The translations under genes were made by a program, and so were the position numbers. From [Leptolyngbya] sp. JSC-1 (GTDB lineage: Bacteria > Cyanobacteriota > Cyanobacteriia > Elainellales > Elainellaceae), in NCBI GenBank assembly GCA_000733415.1, contig KL662191.1:4317626-4381625 (forward strand): a stretch of DNA of 64,000 nt, read 5' to 3'. Each line of letters begins with the position of its first letter. Within the stretch, counting starts at the first letter, position 1. The notes beneath the pieces were generated by a model. It did not search any database, was not told the origin of the DNA, and was given only the letters and a program-made list of their open reading frames with translations. Of the stretch, positions 8,055 through 17,281 are shown in pieces.

Positions 8055-8281
8055 TAGAAATCTCCTTGAGAAAAATTACCCCACATTTCCTGTCTGGCGG
8101 TGGCAATGTCTTCCTCACTTAAGTCAATTTTGAGGGTACTCCAAAGCCCCTTAAGACTTTGACGTGGCTGTTTGGCGATCGCTTTTTGATGCAGAAATTC
8201 CACAAAATCTAACACTTCCTCTTGTTTATCGGGCGGAAGTTCCAGAAGCTTTTCAAGGAGAGATTGCTGAATGTTGTTCAT
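8054..8281 (-). CDS. DUF2281/VapB-like antitoxin
   Basis: The 75-residue product begins MNNIQQSLLEKLLELPPDKQ and continues EEVLDFVEFLHQ. This LPPEKQxEVLDFxEFL motif is the DUF2281 signature found in antitoxins paired with PIN toxins. A DNA-binding or RNA-sequestering role is therefore inferred, with the C-terminal part (IDLSEEDIATARQEMW) expected to contact the toxin. The partner gene starts at the stop codon but is truncated and chimeric, so this is probably an orphan antitoxin. It lies just downstream of the methyltransferase gene in the same orientation. Confidence 0.85.
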   Translation of the reverse strand: MNNIQQSLLEKLLELPPDKQEEVLDFVEFLHQKAIAKQPRQSLKGLWSTLKIDLSEEDIATARQEMWGNFSQGDF

Positions 8282-8333
8282 CGTTATCACCGTGATTTTG
8301 CTTTTTAACTTTTACCTTTTGTTTTTTCCCCAG

Positions 8334-10022
8334 TTATCCCCAACGATTTTTGATGTATTTGCCGATTGCCCTAGGAGTATCCAACTTGCTCGTCAAGTTA
8401 CCCGTTCGCACGAAGAAGCACTCTTCTAGTTGACCGCTTTTAGCATTGCGAATATTAATGTAAACAGGCTCTGGTGCGCGTTCCAAATAAATTCGGCACA
8501 CCTCTTTGTGATCAACAACGTGGAAGTTGACGGAAATAAAGGGGGCTAGATCCTTACCGAGTTCTTTGAGGAGCAGGTCGTTCATCAGCCACAGTTCAAA
8601 GCCATCGCGGTTCTTTTTCTGAAGCGTTTGATAGTCAGGTTGAAGCCCGATGATGTTACCGTCATCTTCTACCCCGATCAGTAAGGTTCCACCTTCGGCA
8701 TTGAGGAAACCTGCCACGGTTTTCAGAATCACTTCTTCCATCGTCCGGTCTTTTTTGCCATCCTTCAGATTCCAGCGGGCAGTGGACTTGAATTCAAGCT
8801 GGGCACTTTCGCCTTGGGCAATCAGGGCGAGGATTTCTTGATCGCCAACGGTGGGCGTGAAGCTGCGGTATGCCTCTAGTGCGGCTTGCTTGGTTTCGGC
8901 GGGCACAATCGGGAAGGTGCTGAGGATATGTTGAAACTCGGCTTCGGTTAAACCATAGAGATGGGCAATCATGCCATCGAGGTCGGCTCGAAATTTGGCG
9001 CGTTCGGCTTCGTCGGTGACTCCGTTGGCGTGGGAGCCTAACCCGACTTCGGCAGCAAGCTCATCAAATTCGGGAGTGGTGCAGATGAGTTTGGCAGCGC
9101 GATCGACGATTTCGCTGAAGTAGGGATCTCCTTCGGTAAGGCGAGGGATAGGGAGTTGGTTTACATAAAAGATGTTGCAATGCTGAGAGACTTTTTGTCG
9201 AATGATGAAGTCACAAATAAAACTATTAAGTATGGATACAAGCAGCAGCAATTCAGCAGTTACAAGTCCTGGTTTAGAAACTATAAGTGTATTGCCTGCG
9301 AATTTATTTGGTGGGACAATACTTGAAATCATAGTTCTCTCATTCGTACTTGCTGCAACATCTCTGAAGCCCAAACGATATCTTTGATAATCCAACTCTT
9401 GCCCAACATCCTCATTTCGCCCCAAAATAGCTTTTCTTCCTTCATCTTCATCGACCCAATATCTTGGTTCCGCATATTGATGAGTAAACTGATGAATCAT
9501 CTTGCCTTCGTAAAGCGGTAGCCGTCCCTCACCAGGTTGCTGTTTGAACAAATGGCTGTCATTGGTCATGTGAAATTCTGCCGTAAGTTGCAGGTTCCAT
9601 TTGTCAGGAAGCTTTTCGCCTAAAAGCGGGAACTTCAGCATTTTTTGAGCAATTTCAATATCTTGCTTGCTCTTAAACTCCATCACTGACAGCGAATCAG
9701 GCGACAGTTGGCGAATGAGATCAACCGAGATTTCAATTTGCTCGGCTTTGTCGTTTAGAAAGGTATCGAGATGTTCAGGACGAATCGCTTCTCTAGGATT
9801 GATCCGAAATGCTGATCGAAATGCTTTTGTACCATTGCCTTTTTCAAAAGTTAATAAACAGATTTTGAAACGGTGATCAACTGCATCAAAGATGAATCGT
9901 TCATTGGAAATTCCAAATAGCTCTGTAATTTTTGTCTGCGAGAAAAGCATCTCTCGGAGTTGTTTGGCACCTAAATCTGTGTATATTCCAGTGGGCAAAA
10001 TGATTCCGCAATCACCTTGATT
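8334..10022 (-). pseudogene. C-terminal part of the Uma2-methyltransferase-AlbA_2 polypeptide, separated by an in-frame TGA
   Basis: This is the direct in-frame continuation of the methyltransferase at 10023-12668. After the TGA the frame reads NQGDCGIILPTGIYTDLGAK, which completes a conserved Eco57I-class methylase block. The first 350 residues contain target-recognition-like sequence, with KAILGRNEDVGQELDYQRYR and QHCNIFYVNQLPIPRL. Residues about 395-554 form an AlbA_2 (Schlafen-type) domain: ESAQLEFKSTARWNL, then KTVAGFLNAEGGTLLIGVED. No good start codon or ribosome site exists; the nearest candidate is a TTG at 9998. The fragment is probably untranslated unless the stop is read through. 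The AlbA_2 reading frame is otherwise undamaged, so the interruption is recent. Confidence 0.8.
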
Positions 10023-12668
10023 TCATAATAAATTAAAGCATTGCTCTAGAAATAGCTTATAAAGATTAATATCTGTTCCAGCTTTTTTACCATTAACGAT
10101 AGAGATTTGGTTTTTATATCGTTCAGCCGCTCGATAATAAGCGCTCACACAAGGAAATTGGCTTTGATATTCTAACCAAGTCTCTGCAATCTCAGGATTT
10201 TCTAGCAATTTCTTCTGCTCTTTCTCAAACTGCTTGATGTCCATTTTGCTTTTCTTCACCAGTTCATTGTGCTGCACAAAGAATTCTCTCGCATTTGGTT
10301 TAAACACTTCCCAAGGCGGATTGGTGATAATTGCATCAAATCCTCCCCGCTCCATTACCTTGTCGAAGTGATAGCCCCAATGGAACGGTTTCAGAGCTTC
10401 CATATCTGCCACCGTTAACGCCCGTTTCTTTGCTTTCCCAGTCAGTTGCGCCTGTTCATACTGAATCTTCAGCTTCTGAAACTCTCCCAGCAAAAGCTGA
10501 TTTAATTTGGCTTGTGACTCCCGATTCACCGTGTCAATGTGGTCACGCAGCATTTGCAGGCGATCGTCCTGCTCGGTTCCCTCCACTTTCCCTGGCTTAA
10601 ACGAGTGTTCTTTGTACAGGGCAATGCTGCGATTCTTTTCCTCCAAAATTGATCGATACTGACTGGCAGCTAACGGTTGCAACAAATTCCCCTGCAATAC
10701 CTCTTCCGCTTTTCCCTTGCCTTTTCCCTTTGTACTAACTGAGTCAAACCCCTCCTCATCGACGCTAATTAATCCAATCAACGAATTACCCACCATGATG
10801 TTGAAATCGACGTTGGGTAGAGGTTCCAGATCATCAGCAGTTTGAGCAGACGAGATCAACGCCAGAAATAGGCGAAGTTTAGCAATTTCAACTGCCTCCT
10901 CCATGATGTCTACGCCATAGAGGTTGTCGGTGATGATCCGCTTTTTAATGAAGTAGGACAGCGAGGGGTGCTCCTTTTCAACCTGCTTCAACCAGTTTGT
11001 TAGCTGGTAATCAGTAGATCCTTTAATTGTTCCAACAATTGAGTTATACAGCGGAATTAGAGTTTTCATCGCTGCAATCAAGAACGCCCCTGATCCACAA
11101 GCAGGGTCTAGCAGGGACAAGGTGCGGAGAATGGCATCATCGCCATAGACAAGTTGACGGCATAAATTCACATCCAGCTTCACTAGCAAATCACCAATGC
11201 TATCAAAGTGACGCGGTGAAATGGCATTGACTCGATCCAGAATGAGTTTGTTAATCGTGCGATCGCATAGATACTCGGTAATTTCAGGACGGGTATAGTA
11301 GGCTCCAAACGCCTTTTGGTTAATGTACTTCTCAAAGATGTATCCCAATACATCCGGGTTGATTTCGTTGGGCTTTCCCCCTGGTCGATCGTCCAAATGC
11401 CAGGAATACCGCTTAAACAGCGCAAAAATCTGCTCGAATGCGATGTCTGGAATGACAATTTTGTTACGGTATCGCTGCTCAACCTGATGCTCTAAAAACA
11501 ATCCCCCATTCAAATAAGGCACCTGCCCAATCATGGAGGCAACCGAGCGAGAACGCTGGGACTTGGCAAAACCTGCAAAAAACAAAGTGTGCAGGAATTC
11601 TCTGTAAAAGCGATCGGGTCCTCGCTGCTGGCTCTCTGTTAGCTTGTTCTCCAGATAGAACAAATCGCCACTGCCAATAAATCCCTTCTTCTGCAAAAAG
11701 TAGACAAACATCAAGCGGTTGAGCAAAACCGATGTGTACCAGCGGCGTTCAGCTTCGCTGTCTCGTAGAGAATCGGACTCATTATCAATGCCCTGAATGT
11801 GCTGAAGAAATAGCTGATGTTCTGCCTGAAATTCCCTATAGAAATCCTTGGTGACTTTCTCGACATCTAGGCTGCGTTGGAGCCGAGTCGCCACATCGAC
11901 GACCGGCAGATTTCCCTCTGCATCCAGTTCCTCAAGCTCAATCCTCAGCCCACCAATCTTGCTCAGAATTAAGTCGGCAGGCTGCTCCTTTAAGTAGGTT
12001 TCGGTGCGTGGGTAAATTTTGGGTCCTTCTCGTTTTGCCCAGTACCAGAGCGATCTGGTTCGGTTCTGGTTGATGAAAATCAGCAGGTTTTCGGCAAATT
12101 GTTGGGCGATCGCCTTGTAAATCTCTAATCGTGTGTCTGCGGTTGGAATATCCCCATCCGTTGCCGTAATCTCAAAAACTGGGACTCCTGACATTTCTGC
12201 AATGCGAGTGCGCATGTAAATCTGTCCTTCAATTTCTAATTGCTCAGAACGAGAACTAGACGGCTGTGACCATCCCAGCTCGTCAATAAAGATGTTGTTG
12301 ATCACTCGTGTGATGCGTTGGTCGGGCGAGAGAATTTCAATCACCCAGTCAGGATAAGTTCTAAATGTATTCTCAACTTCACCGCTCTCATTGCGTGGAA
12401 TCCGTTCCCAGGTGAAGACGGAAATATCTGGAACGATGGAGCGTCCAGCAAAGGTGCAGCGCAGTTCTGGAAACGCATAAACCGTTCGATGAGGCAATCC
12501 ACGGTGATTGACCTCACCTGTAAACCGTCCTTGAAGTGTGCTGTGTTTTCCCTGTGGCATAGGTTTTTGATAAATTCGACCCTCAATGTATTCGCTGGCA
12601 GGTTTTGTTTCAGGCAGCTTTAAAAAATCTTCCAGCGAGAGTGTTGTCGAAGATGATGCTAAAACCAT
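10023..12668 (-). CDS. Uma2-fused Eco57I-class adenine-specific DNA methyltransferase, N-terminal part (truncated by TGA)
   Basis: From the ATG at 12668 (GGGAG box upstream) the first 150 residues are a Uma2 domain, TTLSLEDFLKLPETKPASEY to SPDQRITRVINNI. It then switches abruptly to IDELGWSQPSS, which reads like the natural beginning of a large restriction-type methylase. The gamma-class N6-adenine methyltransferase motifs follow: DPACGSGAFLIAAM (SAM binding, near residue 520) and IITNPPWEVF (catalytic NPPW, near residue 780). Translation stops at TGA 10023-10025 inside the block after LFLEQCFNLL. Without the downstream recognition region the enzyme is expected to be inactive. The upstream HsdR_N-like gene ends 17 bases before this start, so the operon runs helicase, HsdR_N, methylase. 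Confidence 0.85.
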   Translation of the reverse strand: MVLASSSTTLSLEDFLKLPETKPASEYIEGRIYQKPMPQGKHSTLQGRFTGEVNHRGLPHRTVYAFPELRCTFAGRSIVPDISVFTWERIPRNESGEVENTFRTYPDWVIEILSPDQRITRVINNIFIDELGWSQPSSSRSEQLEIEGQIYMRTRIAEMSGVPVFEITATDGDIPTADTRLEIYKAIAQQFAENLLIFINQNRTRSLWYWAKREGPKIYPRTETYLKEQPADLILSKIGGLRIELEELDAEGNLPVVDVATRLQRSLDVEKVTKDFYREFQAEHQLFLQHIQGIDNESDSLRDSEAERRWYTSVLLNRLMFVYFLQKKGFIGSGDLFYLENKLTESQQRGPDRFYREFLHTLFFAGFAKSQRSRSVASMIGQVPYLNGGLFLEHQVEQRYRNKIVIPDIAFEQIFALFKRYSWHLDDRPGGKPNEINPDVLGYIFEKYINQKAFGAYYTRPEITEYLCDRTINKLILDRVNAISPRHFDSIGDLLVKLDVNLCRQLVYGDDAILRTLSLLDPACGSGAFLIAAMKTLIPLYNSIVGTIKGSTDYQLTNWLKQVEKEHPSLSYFIKKRIITDNLYGVDIMEEAVEIAKLRLFLALISSAQTADDLEPLPNVDFNIMVGNSLIGLISVDEEGFDSVSTKGKGKGKAEEVLQGNLLQPLAASQYRSILEEKNRSIALYKEHSFKPGKVEGTEQDDRLQMLRDHIDTVNRESQAKLNQLLLGEFQKLKIQYEQAQLTGKAKKRALTVADMEALKPFHWGYHFDKVMERGGFDAIITNPPWEVFKPNAREFFVQHNELVKKSKMDIKQFEKEQKKLLENPEIAETWLEYQSQFPCVSAYYRAAERYKNQISIVNGKKAGTDINLYKLFLEQCFNLL

Positions 12669-12684
12669 TAGTTTGCTCCCAAAT

Positions 12685-13314
12685 TCATTTAGAAACTTCT
12701 GTGCCAATTCGCTTCAAAACTTCCAGCACTTCGTACAGTTCGTTGCCAGGATTCATCAATGAGAACAAACGTGAATTGCCATACTGGAGAGCGGGTTGGC
12801 GACTTAGCTTCAAGAAAATAAAAGTATGTCCATTGGACACTAACCCAAAGCTAGGCAACTGATCCTCTGGGTTCCCCAGCATATAGGTGAGTGCTTGCGG
12901 AACAGCCACTTGAATATCAAAATTGGCACGCTTGGCTTCAATCACCAATACCCATAAGCGAACGTTCAATACCAAAACATCAATCCGCCCTCGCAATAGC
13001 GTCCCCTCATCCTCCATTTCAATCTCAATACTGGCTTCAGTCTCAATCCGATGAGGAGATTGATAAAACCCTGCCAGATCGAGTAATGGCGACAGTACTA
13101 CCATCTTGACGCTGTTTTCCAGAATTGGAGGTCGTTTGAGTAACGTTAAAAAATTTGCTTGAACTCGATCGAGTGTCGCTTTCTCGGCATCCGTGATTTG
13201 TTCAGTTCCGCTCATCCATTCAGAAAAAAAGCGCGAATCTCGAACTAGCCTCAATCCAAATTTTTCCTCTAGATCTTCTAATGTTACGTCTGTTGCCTGA
13301 ATCGTTTGTACCAT
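12685..13314 (-). CDS. HsdR N-terminal-like (type I restriction R_N) domain protein, copy 2
   Basis: This 209-residue protein shares most of its length with the copy at 6951-7580. It has SPLLDLAGFYQSPHR, then RGRIDVLVLNVRLWVLVIEA with EAKRANF as the ExK element. These features match the N-terminal nuclease-like domain of type I restriction R subunits, but stand-alone. It lies between the helicase and methylase genes in one transcription unit (18 bases after the helicase stop, 17 bases before the methylase start), so a role as nuclease or adaptor of that complex is inferred. A GGAGG box precedes the ATG at 13314. Whether it is catalytically active cannot be read from the sequence. Confidence 0.8.
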   Translation of the reverse strand: MVQTIQATDVTLEDLEEKFGLRLVRDSRFFSEWMSGTEQITDAEKATLDRVQANFLTLLKRPPILENSVKMVVLSPLLDLAGFYQSPHRIETEASIEIEMEDEGTLLRGRIDVLVLNVRLWVLVIEAKRANFDIQVAVPQALTYMLGNPEDQLPSFGLVSNGHTFIFLKLSRQPALQYGNSRLFSLMNPGNELYEVLEVLKRIGTEVSK

Positions 13315-13332
13315 TGCCTAAACCTCCTTTCC

Positions 13333-16300
13333 CTACTTCTGCTTTCTTGCAAACAAGCCCATGGAGCAAATGATCTGAGGTTCCCTTATGCTAGCCTCTT
13401 CATGAATCAGGCAGAGACGCTCATCCAGGTAAAGTGCCACGACGAGTTCTGCTAACTGCTGATCACCAATGCCGCTCCTTAATTGGCGATTAAGCTGATC
13501 GATCGCTGACTGTCGCAGTGGATAGCGGTACATGGTATCGATCGCATTGATCAGTTCTGACGACTCAAATAATGTTCCTTTGACCTCTTGGGCATATCGT
13601 TTCAGCCGCTCATAGGTACGGAATCGCGCTCCTGACGGTCGCCCCAACTGACCGCCTGTGCTCTTTTCCTCTTCCATGATCAGCTTTGCTCCCTTTTCAA
13701 CTAACTGATGATGCTGCTGATCTCGCGGCATGGCAGGAGTATCTGGGCTGCATTGTGCTAGCCGCAGGATTGCCAATTGGGATTGAGTAATACTCCTGCC
13801 TTCGCGGTCAATCAGCGCCAATGAGTCGTTGCCCTCTGCCGTTTTCATATAGAGCAGCACCCCTTCTGGTTGAGTCGGGATAGGTGAATGAGCACGGGTT
13901 GAATAAACTACGGGTGGCAGGCTCTCGATCGTCTTTCTCAAACTGGGGTCAGCATCCATCGCATTCTTCCAAATCTGATATGCCTCTGAGGTTAGGTCTA
14001 CTTCACTGTCCTCGTCTCCATCAAAGATTCCTGCCTTCTCGTGGTAGAGATCCAGAAATGTTTGCTCGTCCATCTCATCCTCAAAAAAGGCTTCGTCTGT
14101 GCCAACCACCTCAGCATTTTCCTTCAACCGTTGTTGCAACCGACCTCGTAACCGGATGATCCGCTCCACCCCCTCGGCGGGCAAGAAGGAATAACAGAGA
14201 ATTGTTTCTGCCTTTTGCCCAATCCGATCGACCCGTCCTGCCCGCTGAATCAGACGGATAATTGCCCAGGGCAAATCGTAGTTGACGATGATGGCGCAGT
14301 CCTGGAGGTTTAACCCTTCACTCAGCACATCCGTAGCAACTAAAACTCGCAACTCATCATTTTTCGGAATTGGCTTGTCGTTGCTGATAGGGCTGAATCG
14401 CCAAGCGATCGCCGCTGGGTTGTCAGAGTTACCCGTTACCCCCTCCACCTTGTCTAATCCTTGCCGCTTTAATTCATCTGTCAAATAACGAACCGTGTCG
14501 GCGAATTGAGTAAAAATCAATACTTTTTCATTGGGATGTCGCTTTGTTAGCAATTCAACCAACGCCGCGAGCTTTGTGTCTCGGTTGGCAAGCCACTTTC
14601 CGTGCTGATTCAACACTGCCGTCAACGCTCTGGCATCTGCTTGCAGGTCTTTCTTCAAGGACGGTTTGAATAACCCCGGTTGAATCCACTTGAAGCGCCG
14701 CTCATATCGAGTTGCGTAGAGCTGGTAAACTGCCGCTGCTCGTTGTCGATAATCTGTTTCTGCCTGATCCAGTACCTCATCTGTCGTGAGTTCAATGTCC
14801 TCCTCAATCTCTGGGTCAAGTAGAACTGCTAGAAGGGATTCAGCATCTTCGTCATTATTCCGACTATCCAGCAATGCTGCTTCCTGAGTGCCAATGGGCA
14901 GATCTAATCCTTTTTCAACCGCATGGAGAAAGATGTAATTCCTCAGAATGTGGCGATCGATCGATTGAATGAAAGCAGGTCCGCCGCTCTCCAACCGTTT
15001 GAACAAATTTGTTCGGCTAAATCCCATCAATCGTTTTCCGGCACGGGACAACCCCTTGATCTGGCGTTCCTCTGCCTCGGTCAGCTTCTTCCGGGTTAGA
15101 GATACTACATAATTGCCCAGTCCATACCGAGGCAAACTGAGTTGATTGATTGTGTCTACTACTTCATCCGCATAGAGAGCAGCATAGGGATCATCCCCCT
15201 CGCCCAAGCTGAATTTGATAGTTTGGGGTTGACGACTAGGAAAGTACGCCCGCTTTCCATCACGAAATTCTAGATATTTTCGGGGCTTGCCTTGAAGTGC
15301 TTCTTCCAAGGGCAACAAATCTTCGACCTTGGCGTAATTATCTTGGATGAAGCTGCGGGTTCGCCGAACCATATAGAGCCGCATCAACTCCCGCCAATCG
15401 TCTGGGTGATCACTCTTCTCAAAAGCACGCAGCGTTCTAACTGGCACTTGGTATTCCTTCAAAAATGCCAGTTCTCCTCCCATCTTTGACAGTAAAACTT
15501 CGGGCCGAATGCCTAAATCCTTGTCCTCAGGGACAAATAACCGTAATTGAGCAGACAGGTCTAGATAGGTTTTGTTGTAGGGGGTCGCTGAGAGCAAAAT
15601 GCAGAAACTTTCGTTGGCTGCGATATATTCCTGAATGGCTCGATATCGCTTCCCGTCCCGATTGCGGAGATTATGGCTTTCATCAATCAGCACAACTCGA
15701 TATCGTCGCAAATCAGGTAACTCATTTTGCACTCGGCTGAGGGGGAGTACCTTTGCCAGGAGCCGATAGCGGTCCACATAGTCCTGCCACATGGATACCA
15801 AATTCTTGGGACAAATGATCAAAGTCTCCAGAAAAAGATCCTCCTGGAGAATTCGAGCTAGGGTCGCTGCAATTAATGTTTTCCCCAAGCCCACGACATC
15901 CCCAATCAACACACCGCGCCGTCGATTAACATGATGTGCCGCGATTTGAACGGCTGCTCGCTGAAACTCAAATAGGTTGTCCCCTACATCACGAGGAATA
16001 CGGTACTCCGAAAGTCCTACTCTCGCCTCCTGGGACAGATGATAAGCGATTTTGAGGTAGATATGGTACGGCGGAATTAAATCTTCTCGTGCCCAACTCT
16101 CATCAATTAGGGCAGCAAGTTCCTCAGATATATCGAAGCACCAGCGATCGTTCCAGCGATTGTCGAACCACTTTTGCAGTTTGTGGCAAGCATCATGATC
16201 TAAAACATCGACGTTCAACTCGCCCTGGAATTCCAAACCAGACAATGTTAGATTACTGCTTCCCAAAATGCTGATCGTAGGATTATGTGGATCATTTCGA

Positions 16301-16737
16301 TGTAGAAGGTAGAGCTTGGCATGGAGAGTGTGTTTGAGGAAGAGTTTGATAACGACCTTCTTTGCCTTGAGTTGAGCACTTAGGCGGCGCAATCCTTTTT
16401 CATCCTCATTCGTGGGTGTCCCGACGACCAGTTGCTCCCGAAACTCCCTCGCCACCTGCTTCTTAAATTGGAGAACTTTGGTATTGTCAATTCCCGTATT
16501 GCTTGCCAGTAAGGTTCTCGACTCGTGCAACTCCTCCTGAGGCAACTTCTGCATTCCTACCAGAAGGCGACAACAGGCTTCTTCACCCCCTGCAAACCGC
16601 TCAATGAGATCATCGACTTTACGCCAGCCTCTAAGATTAAAATAGCCGACGCAAAAATCAGCGCGTTTAGCAACATCTAGGGCGCTTCGTAAGGTAGGCA
16701 GCAGATATTCATCAATGTTGTCAAAGATGCGCGGCAC
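13333..16737 (-). CDS. PLD-domain SNF2-family helicase (restriction/DISARM-like)
   Basis: The 1134-residue protein begins with a phospholipase-D-like nuclease domain (residues 1-200) containing HAKLYLL (H139, K141) and ILGSSNLTLSG, a single HKD-type half-site that would act as a dimer. The SNF2 motor follows: Walker A GDVVGLGKT (K286), DESH box at 352-355, motif III LLSATPYNK, and the C-terminal helicase motifs LSEGLNLQD and RAGRVDRIGQ. Such fusions accompany large adenine methylases in defence systems; DISARM's DrmD/DrmC pair is a related example. No DUF1998 (DrmB) or DrmA gene is present here. It is the first gene of a minus-strand operon with the HsdR_N-like and methylase genes and reads intact throughout. 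Confidence 0.88.
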   Translation of the reverse strand: MPRIFDNIDEYLLPTLRSALDVAKRADFCVGYFNLRGWRKVDDLIERFAGGEEACCRLLVGMQKLPQEELHESRTLLASNTGIDNTKVLQFKKQVAREFREQLVVGTPTNEDEKGLRRLSAQLKAKKVVIKLFLKHTLHAKLYLLHRNDPHNPTISILGSSNLTLSGLEFQGELNVDVLDHDACHKLQKWFDNRWNDRWCFDISEELAALIDESWAREDLIPPYHIYLKIAYHLSQEARVGLSEYRIPRDVGDNLFEFQRAAVQIAAHHVNRRRGVLIGDVVGLGKTLIAATLARILQEDLFLETLIICPKNLVSMWQDYVDRYRLLAKVLPLSRVQNELPDLRRYRVVLIDESHNLRNRDGKRYRAIQEYIAANESFCILLSATPYNKTYLDLSAQLRLFVPEDKDLGIRPEVLLSKMGGELAFLKEYQVPVRTLRAFEKSDHPDDWRELMRLYMVRRTRSFIQDNYAKVEDLLPLEEALQGKPRKYLEFRDGKRAYFPSRQPQTIKFSLGEGDDPYAALYADEVVDTINQLSLPRYGLGNYVVSLTRKKLTEAEERQIKGLSRAGKRLMGFSRTNLFKRLESGGPAFIQSIDRHILRNYIFLHAVEKGLDLPIGTQEAALLDSRNNDEDAESLLAVLLDPEIEEDIELTTDEVLDQAETDYRQRAAAVYQLYATRYERRFKWIQPGLFKPSLKKDLQADARALTAVLNQHGKWLANRDTKLAALVELLTKRHPNEKVLIFTQFADTVRYLTDELKRQGLDKVEGVTGNSDNPAAIAWRFSPISNDKPIPKNDELRVLVATDVLSEGLNLQDCAIIVNYDLPWAIIRLIQRAGRVDRIGQKAETILCYSFLPAEGVERIIRLRGRLQQRLKENAEVVGTDEAFFEDEMDEQTFLDLYHEKAGIFDGDEDSEVDLTSEAYQIWKNAMDADPSLRKTIESLPPVVYSTRAHSPIPTQPEGVLLYMKTAEGNDSLALIDREGRSITQSQLAILRLAQCSPDTPAMPRDQQHHQLVEKGAKLIMEEEKSTGGQLGRPSGARFRTYERLKRYAQEVKGTLFESSELINAIDTMYRYPLRQSAIDQLNRQLRSGIGDQQLAELVVALYLDERLCLIHEEASIREPQIICSMGLFARKQK

Positions 16738-16943
16738 TCCAGCTTCTCCCTAAAAACTTTTTTTTGCTTACGGGTGGCGATTGAGCTTACAACATCTCAG
16801 CCAATAGAAAAGTAGGATTTATGCATAACTGTCCATCAGAGCATTATTTCGATACAATCCTTAACTTGCTTGATTTCCCTTTCCCTTAGGATTAAGCCCT
16901 TAGGATTAAGCAATATATAGCGTAACTCAGAGTTAGTTACACA

Positions 16944-17117
16944 ATGCCTAGAACAGGAAGTAACATCGAGCATCTCAACGTCCGGATTCCGCCTTTTAAG
17001 ATGGAGATCCTGAGAAGCTACTGTGAAGAAAATTAACGCACACAATCTGATGTGATTCAGGAATTTATTAGAAGCCTGAAGGCTGTTGCCACCTCAGAGC
17101 CAACTAAGCCGGATTAA
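16944..17117 (+). pseudogene. Small ribbon-helix-helix-like protein gene with in-frame stop
   Basis: The plus strand encodes MPRTGSNIEHLNVRIPPFKM followed by EILRSYCEEN, then TAA at 17034-17036, then in the same frame RTQSDVIQEFIRSLKAVAT to a second stop at 17117. Joined, the two halves look like a CopG/ribbon-helix-helix protein: a short beta strand (LNVRIP) and two helices, the second with TQSDVIQEFIRSL. The internal stop falls between the helices. The gene faces away from the helicase operon, and such small DNA-binding proteins often regulate neighbouring genes. It is either a nonsense mutant or, less likely, a genuinely shorter peptide. Confidence 0.65.
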
Positions 17118-17281
17118 ATTGGGTTAGGAGCGAGCATCGCTTTCAATTCCTTGAGGGCTATGCTCTATTGCTTATCAACCCCATTCAGCACGTAATTCTA
17201 CACTTTCTGGGTGAACAGGCTGAAGCGAATTGCTGCGCCATACCAGAATTGGAACGAGTGTGATCTCAAGTCAGGTGAACC

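Noticed and set aside
10023..10025. TGA read as selenocysteine or tryptophan
   Set aside because: No selenocysteine machinery or hairpin is visible, the position is not a known catalytic site, and all other genes here use TGA as a stop.
8334..16737. Complete DISARM or BREX system
   Set aside because: No DUF1998 (DrmB), DrmA, BrxC, PglZ or Lon-like gene is present. Only the helicase-PLD and methylase components are similar.
16836..17045. Minus-strand frame overlapping the ribbon-helix-helix pseudogene
   Set aside because: Its sequence shows no motif, and the plus strand gives the recognisable protein.
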